A DNA stretch of 5,280 nucleotides, taken from contig JAQUOR010000131.1 of assembly GCA_028717025.1 (NCBI GenBank), positions 1 through 5,280 on the forward strand, written 5' to 3'. Each line of letters begins with the position of its first letter. Positions within the stretch are counted from its first letter, which is position 1. Positions 1 to 5,203 of this stretch are shown here, in pieces. The notes beneath the pieces are model-generated. The model was not told where the DNA came from. It saw nothing but the letters and a program-made list of their open reading frames with translations, and searched no databases. The position numbers and the translations under genes were made by a program. This stretch comes from Candidatus Omnitrophota bacterium (GTDB lineage Bacteria > Omnitrophota > Gorgyraeia > Duberdicusellales > 4484-171).

Positions 1-68
1 CTCGAAAGACAGCGCGCAAGCGTTTTTTTCGCATTGTAGGTAACTATAATTATATCTATTGTGCTCAT
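1..68 (-). CDS. Family 2 glycosyltransferase, N-terminal fragment (cut by window edge)
   Basis: Twenty-two complete codons are visible before the gene leaves the window. They read M-S-T-I-D-I-I-I-V-T-Y-N-A-K-K-T-L-A-R-C-L-S. The hydrophobic strand followed by V-T-Y-N and then a helix with a C-L-S ending is the usual start of GT-A fold family 2 glycosyltransferases, where this strand begins the nucleotide-sugar binding fold. Such enzymes move a sugar from an activated donor to a lipid, glycan or protein acceptor at the cytoplasmic face of the membrane. The ATG at 66-68 puts the first strand at the usual distance from the N-terminus. An in-frame ATG at 111-113, one base after the stop of the preceding fragment, would add 15 residues. 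A GGGGAG lies 18 nt upstream of the chosen ATG, which is too far for a normal ribosome binding site. Donor and acceptor cannot be told from this fragment. Confidence 0.72.
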   Translation of the reverse strand, partial: MSTIDIIIVTYNAKKTLARCLS

Positions 69-114
69 AATAAATAGATTAATTTGCTCCCCGTTTATAT
101 ACCTATCGGGCATA

Positions 115-402
115 TTACCCGATTGTTAAAGAGGCAATGTTTGCAGAAATCAGAGAATTTATCCCTTTCACATTAAGCAACGGTTCGCAATTAGCACTTA
201 GATCTACCGCACGAAGACTTGGCAATGTTCTCTCGATCTTCGTTAGCGTTTCAAAAGGCATTTGTCCTCTTTTTGGATACCATTGAGGTAATGAACATAT
301 CCGGCAATTTAAATTGCATCCTCCGCTGATATCGAACGCAACGCATAACAATTCGTCGCGTTCCTTTTGTGTTTTGTTCTTTTGTGAAATAAGTTTTCGC
401 AT
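115..402 (-). pseudogene. Truncated radical SAM protein (N-terminal third only)
   Basis: This 95-codon frame encodes a recognisable radical SAM N-terminus. The C-N-L-N-C-R-I-C motif (Cys29, Cys33, Cys36) would bind the SAM-cleaving [4Fe-4S] cluster. It is followed by a V-D-L-S-A-N-C-E-P-L-L stretch at the position of the family's G-E-P motif, with N-C in place of the expected glycines. The frame then ends in TAA, and the next gene (a glycosyltransferase) starts at once. Radical SAM barrels need roughly 200 or more residues, so about two thirds of the fold is missing. No continuation of the barrel is seen in other frames downstream, so a deletion is more likely than a simple frameshift. It starts 10 nt after the epimerase stop and has no clear ribosome binding site. 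It is probably a remnant, though a short expressed protein cannot be excluded. Its N-terminus resembles enzymes with a C-terminal SPASM domain, but that part is absent. Confidence 0.75.
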
Positions 403-412
403 TGCCGGATTG

Positions 413-1264
413 TCAGGCTTTTAGGTCAAAAATGTCTCTCCAGGTATATCGTGGCCGGTACTTAAGGATTTTTCCGGCTTTACTGATATCAATCAAAGAA
501 GCGTTACCGCTAAGCTTGCTTTTATTTATTCTTACCGCAGGATAATACTGCTTAACCAAATCAAGGGTAGTATATTGCGTTCCATTGTCTCTCGCAGATA
601 TAAATATCCTCTCATGCGTAATTCCCTTAGCGTTAACCGCAAGACAAAAGGCCCGGGCAACGTCTCTGGCATCCTGATACGCCCAAAGCAAACAGGGCCA
701 AGCTTCGTGTATTTTTACAAAAGACTCATATATTTTCGAATCGTGCGGAAACCAGATCCAAGGCGGCCTTAGACAAATGGTTTCTATCGCATATTTTTCA
801 GTATAGGTTTGACACATCTCTTCACCAACCAACTTACTCAAACCATAGGCATCGTGCGGTTTAACAGGATGCTTTTCGTCAATGGGGAGGTAGTGCGGTT
901 GTAGTCGTTCTTTTTGATAAATAAAACCGAGGCAGGAAATACTGCTCGCAAAGACCACTCTTTTTACTTTTTGTTTAACGCAGCTCTCTAAAAGATTTAA
1001 TGTTCCTAGCGCATTTGTTTTAAATATTTTTTCCGGTGTGTCTGCGCCAACTAACGCAGCCAGATGGATCACCGTGTCTATGCCGCAACACGCTTTTTCT
1101 ATATCCTTAATCTGCAGAATGTTTCCCTTAAAAAATTTCATGCACTTTTCTTCAGGCGCCACTCTATCGAATACCAGAAGCTGATGTTTATTTTTTAGCT
1201 CCTCAATGATATATGCGCCGAGCTTTCCGCTTCCGCCGGTAATGAGTATTCTTTTGCTCTTCAT
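413..1264 (-). CDS. NAD-dependent epimerase/dehydratase (extended SDR family)
   Basis: This 283-residue protein is a short-chain dehydrogenase/reductase of the extended, nucleotide-sugar type. Visible marks are T-G-G-S-G-K-L-G (Gly10, Gly13, Gly16) for the dinucleotide fold; Asp33 at the end of the second strand, favouring NAD(H) over NADP(H); H-L-A-A at 67-70; a catalytic serine in A-S-S-I-S near 106-110; and the active-site pair Tyr140/Lys144 in Y-G-L-S-K. L-R-P-P-W-I-W follows at the usual place. The family interconverts or dehydrates UDP-, GDP- or dTDP-sugars in the cytoplasm. The C-terminal substrate domain is rather short (many relatives have 300-340 residues), so the sugar cannot be named. 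The gene lies 48 nt after the methylthiotransferase-like gene. It lacks a good Shine-Dalgarno sequence, but the ATG sits five residues before the first strand, as expected. With the glycosyltransferase downstream, it suggests sugar synthesis or attachment. Confidence 0.9.
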   Translation of the reverse strand: MKSKRILITGGSGKLGAYIIEELKNKHQLLVFDRVAPEEKCMKFFKGNILQIKDIEKACCGIDTVIHLAALVGADTPEKIFKTNALGTLNLLESCVKQKVKRVVFASSISCLGFIYQKERLQPHYLPIDEKHPVKPHDAYGLSKLVGEEMCQTYTEKYAIETICLRPPWIWFPHDSKIYESFVKIHEAWPCLLWAYQDARDVARAFCLAVNAKGITHERIFISARDNGTQYTTLDLVKQYYPAVRINKSKLSGNASLIDISKAGKILKYRPRYTWRDIFDLKA

Positions 1265-1312
1265 CCAAAGATTGATCTTTTTTTGAACTGCCCGAAGCCC
1301 TTGTCGGTTTTT

Positions 1313-2566
1313 CTAATTAAAATAATTTACCGTAGTAAATACAGATAATTGCTTTCGTACTTTTTGCATACGCTTTGTAATAATATCGCGAGAGATCTTC
1401 GGCGCAATTTTCACTGAATCCATTATTTCTGTCTCATAATAATGAAAAACATCGACTTCGTCAAACGAACACTCCCTGATGCAATCTATTGTGTCTTGGA
1501 TGTCTTGTTCCGTCTCTGTAGGGAAACCGACAATTATCTGGGTTCGCACCCTTAAAGCCGGATACACTTTTTTTAATTCCTTCATAAGGCCCTTGAATTC
1601 GTCTATATTCGCATCCCTGTGCATCAATTTCAATATCCTTTGGCTCCCGGATTGAATGGCAGTCGAGGTGCTCTTTATTCTCTTGGTCTTAAACAAGCCC
1701 AAAAGTTCGTTTTTATACCGGCACATCCACACAGGATTCATGTTCCCTAAATACTCTATAACAATTCGTTTATCTTCCTCTAAGATAACCTTGAGCAACT
1801 GAGGTAAGCTTGAATGTATATCCAACCCATACGCTCCGGTATCGCTGGAAATTACATTAAATCTATATTGTTTATTTTTTAATCCTTTTCGTAATTCTTC
1901 CAATATCACAGAAACCGGTTTACTCCTTAAACTCCCTATAGCTTTTTTAATATTGCAATAACTGCACCCCCCTAAACAACCCGATGAAATGCGTAAACTA
2001 AAAAAATTATTATTGAGATCGATGATGGGCATCTGCGGCATTGCCGTAGGCGAAGACTCCGGCACTATAGCGGGATTTTGGGCAAGAAACTTTCTGTAGA
2101 TCTCCCTACCTATATTTAAAAATTTATAAAAACGATATAAGTCGATTTCTTTGAATTTACGCTTAAGACCATTTACTTTTTTCTCCCGGCCCGCAGGGCG
2201 TATCATGTTGCCGTCAGGAGCATTTTTAAACTTAACCAAGAATTCAGGAAAAAGTTCATCGATTGTATCGAGATCCTTGGTGCCGATTATTTTTCCGTTA
2301 AAGACGTCTGCGAGCCTCTGTGCGTTCATCTCCGGCAAACACCCGCCGACTATAATTTGTCCGGAAAATCGTTTCAATCGTAAAATGTCATCAATCGATA
2401 AGTCTTCATGCAATTTGGTAAGGCCGCACGTAGATATAAATATGTAGTCCGCCTTTTCGGGGTCTGTCGTTAATGCTACCTTGTTGGCAATAAAGTAATT
2501 CTTGATCCTCTCGCAATCCAAATGCCTTGAGAAGCAGCCAATCGACGCGATAAAAAAATATTTCAT
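1313..2566 (-). CDS. MiaB/RimO-like radical SAM methylthiotransferase homologue lacking TRAM
   Basis: The 417-residue product follows methylthiotransferase architecture. The N-terminal UPF0004 domain keeps the three cysteines of the second iron-sulfur cluster (Cys11 in S-I-G-C, Cys47 in S-T-C-G, Cys76 in G-G-C-L-P). The radical SAM domain starts with S-G-C-L-G-G-C-S-Y-C (Cys197, 201, 204), then R-S-K-P (214-217) and S-S-D-T-G-A-Y-G-L-D (240-249), the family's Q-D-T-x-x-Y-G-x-D region. Known relatives insert a methylthio group into tRNA (MiaB, MtaB) or ribosomal protein S12 (RimO). Two features differ. The linker between the domains is about 40 residues longer than in MiaB. The protein also ends just after the barrel, without the roughly 65-residue TRAM domain that binds RNA or S12. 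Its start overlaps the PqqD-like stop (ATGA), indicating translational coupling. Together these suggest a peptide-directed enzyme; the substrate and even the methylthiolation activity are inferred. A housekeeping tRNA role is less likely in this context. Confidence 0.88.
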   Translation of the reverse strand: MKYFFIASIGCFSRHLDCERIKNYFIANKVALTTDPEKADYIFISTCGLTKLHEDLSIDDILRLKRFSGQIIVGGCLPEMNAQRLADVFNGKIIGTKDLDTIDELFPEFLVKFKNAPDGNMIRPAGREKKVNGLKRKFKEIDLYRFYKFLNIGREIYRKFLAQNPAIVPESSPTAMPQMPIIDLNNNFFSLRISSGCLGGCSYCNIKKAIGSLRSKPVSVILEELRKGLKNKQYRFNVISSDTGAYGLDIHSSLPQLLKVILEEDKRIVIEYLGNMNPVWMCRYKNELLGLFKTKRIKSTSTAIQSGSQRILKLMHRDANIDEFKGLMKELKKVYPALRVRTQIIVGFPTETEQDIQDTIDCIRECSFDEVDVFHYYETEIMDSVKIAPKISRDIITKRMQKVRKQLSVFTTVNYFN

Positions 2567-2835
2567 TTCTTGATGAGCTGTTCTTTTTCCAAATCCAGCA
2601 ATATTTTTTTAAGGTCATTTTCTAAACGCTTCCCATCAACTTGATATTCTTCTTTTAACGCTTCGATGATCTCGCCAAGGCTCTTTTTTTTGGTTATCGC
2701 GTTCCATATCCGGGCTCCAACCGCGTTTAAATCATAATAATTACCGCTATCCAGGTTAAGGATAACCACCTCATCGTCAATAACCCGCCACGACAGTTTC
2801 TCCGTATTGATCGTATATTTTTGGCTTAAATCCAT
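2563..2835 (-). CDS. PqqD-like peptide-binding protein (RiPP recognition element)
   Basis: This is a 90-residue stand-alone PqqD-family protein. Its order is typical: a W-R-V-I-D-D-E-V-V-I-L strand pair, the L-D-S-G-N-Y-Y-D-L-N turn (29-37), G-A-R-I-W (40-44), then a winged-helix part with L-G-E-I-I-E-A-L and a long charged C-terminal helix. In pyrroloquinoline quinone, lasso peptide and many radical SAM RiPP pathways this fold binds the precursor leader and brings it to the modifying enzyme. A TTG two codons upstream (2839-2841) touches the ribosome binding site, so the ATG at 2833-2835, six bases after A-G-G-G-A-G-G, is the better start. It lies 31 nt after radical SAM enzyme 2, and its TGA overlaps the ATG of the methylthiotransferase-like gene, placing it between two candidate partners. 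Its likely ligand is the 39-residue peptide encoded at 3909-4028. It is not PQQ-specific: no PqqA, B, C or E is visible. Confidence 0.9.
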   Translation of the reverse strand: MDLSQKYTINTEKLSWRVIDDEVVILNLDSGNYYDLNAVGARIWNAITKKKSLGEIIEALKEEYQVDGKRLENDLKKILLDLEKEQLIKK

Positions 2836-2841
2836 TTTCAA

Positions 2842-2848
2842 CCTCCCT
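2842..2848 (-). promoter_or_regulatory. Ribosome binding site of the PqqD-like gene
   Basis: AGGGAGG on the minus strand lies six bases before the ATG at 2833-2835 and directly abuts the in-frame TTG at 2839-2841. The spacing decides for the ATG. It is the strongest Shine-Dalgarno sequence in the window, suggesting that the binding protein is translated efficiently even though it lies mid-operon. Confidence 0.75.
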
Positions 2849-2866
2849 TTTACTGATACATGTCCG

Positions 2867-3871
2867 TTAACTTATGTAAAGATAGCAATTCTTACAGGCC
2901 TTAAACCAATCTTGCCTTCTGATCCTTTTTCGTACTTGAGTATATTTTTCCCCTTCCCATATTTCTCTAAAAGTATTTTTCTTTAGATCTCCCATGTTTT
3001 TTTGCAGCTGGCAGCAGCAAGGATGAACCACTCCGTCATCGGTGATGAAAGGCGCAAACCAGGGAATCACGCAAAATTTGCGCACAGGCCAATTAGGGCT
3101 TTGGAAATAAGAATTGACATTTATATTGTGTTTTTTTAACTTTCCCGTATTTTTATCTATTATCTGCATAGCTACCTTTTCTTCCCTTTCATTTAAGCGC
3201 AACTCTTCATTAAAAGGAAATTGTTTGAACCGGGCAAAAAAAATTGAATTGACCGAAAGCGAGATTGCGAGATCGATAAACTCTTCTATAAAATTAAAAT
3301 TCAATCTGTTGATGATATAACTCAACCGTATACTCGGGCTGCTTAAATGCTTTGCTTTTTTCATGTGCGCAAACCTGCGCACATTCGTTCGAACCTTAGA
3401 GAGCGAGCCTTTACCGGAGCCTTTTAATCTAGAAAAGACATCCTGGCTATGAGCATCAAGGGAGAAATTAATGAAATCCCAGCGCATGTCGATCAACGCT
3501 TCCGTATTCTTTTCATTAAACAATATTCCGTTTGTAAAGAGATGGCCCCGTAGCCCCATTTTTTTAATATATTTCATGGTCCCTAATATATCCTTGAAAA
3601 GTAACGGTTCTCCTCCTCCGGCGATCTCAATCGTGCTCGCGCCGATTTCAGCCAGCTGATCGATAAGGCTTTTTAAATCGTACCCTACTTTTTCCTGAAC
3701 AGAGTTATTTGCTGGGGCTCGATCGGGGTCTCGACGCCAGCAGTAGACACAATCGAGATTGCATTGCTGCCCGACATTTACATGTACCGCAAGAGGCGGA
3801 AAAGGCTTTATGGGCGGATGTAAAAAAACTGCTTTGCGTAAAAAATCCAACTCTATAGTGAACTGTTTCAT
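2867..3871 (-). CDS. Radical SAM enzyme with C-terminal SPASM/twitch-type domain (enzyme 2)
   Basis: The 334-residue protein has Q-C-N-L-D-C-V-Y-C (Cys37, 41, 44) for the SAM-binding [4Fe-4S] cluster, G-G-G-E-P at 85-89, and L-F-T-N-G after the third strand. Its C-terminal part holds Cys267-x12-Gly280-x4-Cys285, then G-D-L-K-K-N-T-F-R-E-I-W, and ends in C-K-N-C (326, 329) five residues from the stop. This is the C-x(n)-G-x4-C plus C-x2-C pattern of SPASM/twitch domains, but only enough ligands for one auxiliary cluster. Cys286 and Cys287 are extra. The family modifies peptides (thioether or carbon-carbon links, epimerisation) or small molecules. The gene follows the candidate precursor by 37 nt and precedes the PqqD-like gene by 31 nt, which argues for a peptide substrate. 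It has no good ribosome binding site at the ATG. The reaction cannot be predicted from sequence. Confidence 0.92.
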   Translation of the reverse strand: MKQFTIELDFLRKAVFLHPPIKPFPPLAVHVNVGQQCNLDCVYCWRRDPDRAPANNSVQEKVGYDLKSLIDQLAEIGASTIEIAGGGEPLLFKDILGTMKYIKKMGLRGHLFTNGILFNEKNTEALIDMRWDFINFSLDAHSQDVFSRLKGSGKGSLSKVRTNVRRFAHMKKAKHLSSPSIRLSYIINRLNFNFIEEFIDLAISLSVNSIFFARFKQFPFNEELRLNEREEKVAMQIIDKNTGKLKKHNINVNSYFQSPNWPVRKFCVIPWFAPFITDDGVVHPCCCQLQKNMGDLKKNTFREIWEGEKYTQVRKRIRRQDWFKACKNCYLYIS

Positions 3872-3924
3872 CAGATATTCAACTTTTTTAGATTTGCGCG
3901 GGCGCTCCTTAAATAACCAATCTT
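3871..3924 (-). other. Possible -1-frame C-terminal extension of the precursor peptide
   Basis: In the -1 frame relative to the peptide gene, reading from the A run at its codons 34-36 gives K-I-G-Y-L-R-S-A-R-A-N-L-K-K-L-N-I and then TGA. That TGA shares its final A with the ATG of radical SAM enzyme 2 (TGATG). The frame has no start codon of its own: it is closed by TAG a few codons upstream, so it could only be reached by a frameshift, polymerase slippage or a one-base sequencing error in TTAAAAAGA. If used, the peptide would have 52 residues, with a basic core containing Tyr, Arg and Lys but no Cys. This may be chance, since the stretch is short. Confidence 0.22.
3905..3910 (-). promoter_or_regulatory. 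Shine-Dalgarno-like AAGGAG without a near start codon
   Basis: AAGGAG overlaps the TAA of the small peptide gene. The next gene starts 33 nt further on, too far for standard use, and no ATG, GTG or TTG lies 4-12 nt downstream. It may help recruit ribosomes for radical SAM enzyme 2, be a remnant, or be chance. Confidence 0.25.
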
Positions 3925-4028
3925 TTTAAGTCGCTAATGGCGCCGTGTTTTTTTAATTTGGGGCTTTCATAAGGTTTTTTGTTTATTTTTTTATTTTCGC
4001 TTTCTTTCGTTTCAGTCTTTTTTTTCAT
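3909..4028 (-). CDS. Candidate RiPP precursor with lasso-type leader motif (39 aa)
   Basis: The gene encodes 39 residues. The N-terminal half is rich in Lys, Glu, Thr and Asn. Residues 19-34 read P-Y-E-S-P-K-L-K-K-H-G-A-I-S-D-L, after which only K-R-L-V-I remains. Tyr20-x2-Pro23-x-Leu25-x3-Gly29 matches the Y-x2-P-x-L-x3-G signature of leader peptides in lasso and related pathways, which contacts the PqqD-like recognition element. The start is supported by GAGG four bases upstream. The gene overlaps the 3' end of radical SAM enzyme 1 by 17 nt in another frame and lies between two radical SAM genes with a PqqD-like gene downstream, the expected place for a substrate gene. What is odd is that lasso-type leaders are followed by a core of roughly 15-25 residues, and here the gene stops 10 residues after the motif's glycine. 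A frameshifted extension, an internal modification site or a decayed gene are all possible. The peptide has no Cys, Ser-rich or Trp-rich stretch. Confidence 0.78.
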   Translation of the reverse strand: MKKKTETKESENKKINKKPYESPKLKKHGAISDLKRLVI

Positions 4029-5013
4029 GATTCCTCGTCTCCTTTCTTGCTTCCATGATCCGACACCATTCCGAAGCTATCGTAATGTGCCCATTCTTAT
4101 CTTCAACCAGGCCACAATCGCGATTACACGCATACTTATATAAACAATGAGAACAAGGTACGTCTTTAACCTTTAAGTCTCTTAACATTTTAAGTTTTTT
4201 TGAGTGATTCCAGATATTATGGAATGAGTCTTTTCTTAAGTTTCCGACTTCTGTTTTAAGAAAAAAAGATGGGTAGATTTTACCCATAGATGAAATATAA
4301 CCGTTCAATCGGGCCGCGTCAGTGAGTGCCATTTTTTTATCGTTTTGTGCGCTCAGGCCATCATCACTGTCGATCAATCTTTTGTCAACGGCATATGCTA
4401 ATTGTTCATCGGTTATTCGCAGATTCAGCGGGTCAAGAGAGCCGTCAAGGCCGGGATAGATAACAAAATCATTTCTAAATTTCCACTTTTTCCTTTTAAG
4501 TTCTTTGGTAAGCGCCTCAATCTCAAAAAAATTATCCTTAAGCACGACCACCGCGATATCAAAGGGAATCTTGGCTTTTTCTAAAAGCTTTAATCCTTTC
4601 ATCGTTCGGCCGAACGAACCCTTGACTTGAGTTATGGAGTCATGCGTCCTGGCGGTAATCCCATATAGGGTAATTCTTAATTCGCACTTTAACCTCTTTA
4701 ACCGGTTCACCGTTTTTTCATCAATGGATGTTCCATTAGAGAGAATTCTAAGAGCAAATCCTTTCTCCCGGACAAAACCCGCTATCTCAAAAAAATCTTT
4801 TCTTTCAAATGGCTCTGCGCCCGTAAGTGTGATACATACACACCCCGCTTTTGACAATTGGCTTATGATATCTTTAACCTCTAACGTTGACAACTCATTT
4901 TTCGAATCTTTCAGGCGCAAGCAATGAATGCACTTTAAATTACATTGGTTGGTCAAACTAATTGAAAAATGCAAAGGGATGTTATTTTTTCTTAATTTAT
5001 CGTAAGATGCCAT
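4012..5013 (-). CDS. Radical SAM/SPASM peptide-modifying-type enzyme (enzyme 1)
   Basis: This 333-residue protein has Q-C-N-L-K-C-I-H-C (Cys24, 28, 31) for the catalytic cluster, T-G-A-E-P at 64-68 (Ala where Gly is usual) and L-S-N-G-T at 91-95. The C-terminal SPASM domain carries a perfect C-x2-C-x5-C-x3-C (Cys287, 290, 296, 300) and a last Cys317. However, the usual first pair, C-x(9-15)-G-x4-C, is gone: Gly244 is followed by K-I-Y-P-Ser249 and no cysteine precedes it. By comparison with anSME and PqqE, auxiliary cluster II should still form, while cluster I lacks two of four ligands. SPASM enzymes of this kind usually act on peptides with a recognition protein, as PqqE does with PqqD. It is the first gene of the cluster in the window, with GGGGAG ten bases before its ATG, and it overlaps the peptide gene. 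The product is not predictable. Confidence 0.92.
   Translation of the reverse strand: MASYDKLRKNNIPLHFSISLTNQCNLKCIHCLRLKDSKNELSTLEVKDIISQLSKAGCVCITLTGAEPFERKDFFEIAGFVREKGFALRILSNGTSIDEKTVNRLKRLKCELRITLYGITARTHDSITQVKGSFGRTMKGLKLLEKAKIPFDIAVVVLKDNFFEIEALTKELKRKKWKFRNDFVIYPGLDGSLDPLNLRITDEQLAYAVDKRLIDSDDGLSAQNDKKMALTDAARLNGYISSMGKIYPSFFLKTEVGNLRKDSFHNIWNHSKKLKMLRDLKVKDVPCSHCLYKYACNRDCGLVEDKNGHITIASEWCRIMEARKETRNHEKKD
4032..4036 (-). promoter_or_regulatory. Ribosome binding site of the small peptide gene
   Basis: GAGGA on the minus strand, inside the end of radical SAM enzyme 1, ends three bases before the ATG at 4026-4028. It supports real translation of the 39-residue frame, which would be easy to miss because of its size and overlap. 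Confidence 0.55.
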
Positions 5014-5203
5014 TCTATCAAAACTCCCCGGTTAAACTAAAAAATCTTCTTCTGGGCTTTTCTGCAGTCGCCGCATATTTGTTTACTATCCCGCGGGTGA
5101 TTTCTCAAGGTTTACCGCCCTTGCCTCAAAAGCCACGAAGTTTATGATCAACTCATTCTAAAGTATGCTCTATGCCTGTATTTGATTCAGAAATACGCAT
5201 TAA
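5014..5203 (-). other. Leader region upstream of radical SAM enzyme 1, with GC-richer block
   Basis: No full gene was found here. About 5018-5150 is richer in G+C than its surroundings. It holds a small hairpin, CAAGG/CCTTG with an 8-nt loop (5106-5123), and an 8-bp palindrome CCCGCGGG (5090-5097). On the minus strand a stop-free 28-codon stretch at 5018-5104 reads I-V-N-K-Y-A-A-T-A-E-K-P-R-R-R-F-F and ends L-T-G-E-F before two tandem stops, but it has no start codon. It could be a structured leader, a dispersed intergenic repeat or the tail of a decayed gene. It does not match a riboswitch consensus that I can recognise. Confidence 0.35.
5024..5029 (-). promoter_or_regulatory. Ribosome binding site of radical SAM enzyme 1
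   Basis: GGGGAG lies ten bases before the ATG at 5011-5013. The spacing is slightly long but within the normal range, and it supports that ATG as the start. Confidence 0.55.

Noticed and set aside
575..772. Plus-strand 65-codon frame
   Set aside because: Antisense to the epimerase, basic and low in motif content, without a ribosome binding site.
1265..1312. Short inverted repeats (AAAGA/TCTTT; CCGA/TCGG) between the methylthiotransferase-like gene and the epimerase
   Set aside because: Stems of only 4-5 bp. The T runs lie on the plus strand, where no gene ends, so a terminator cannot be supported.
2151..2447. Plus-strand 98-codon frame
   Set aside because: It lies wholly antisense to the well-supported methylthiotransferase-like gene and has no family resemblance.
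2406..2618. Minus-strand 70-codon frame across the PqqD-like/methylthiotransferase junction
   Set aside because: It overlaps both real genes in another frame and has no domain. It is a shadow frame.
4012..4028. Run of eight A residues at the peptide start as a programmed slippage site
   Set aside because: Slippage here would destroy the motif-bearing peptide frame. The run is ordinary for lysine-rich AT-rich coding.
2563..5013. A PQQ biosynthesis locus (pqqD/pqqE)
   Set aside because: The PqqD-like and SPASM proteins are only family relatives. No PqqA-like Glu/Tyr peptide, PqqB or PqqC is present, and the peptide found has a lasso-type leader instead.
5032..5076. Fourteen-codon minus-strand frame starting M-R-R-L-Q-K-S-P
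   Set aside because: Too short, with no ribosome binding site. It lies in the GC-richer block, where several frames are open by chance.
4962..5147. Plus-strand 61-codon frame ending in L-P-P-L-P-Q-K-P-R-S-L
   Set aside because: It is antisense to the start of radical SAM enzyme 1 and its leader, with no ribosome binding site or domain. It reflects the same GC-richer block.
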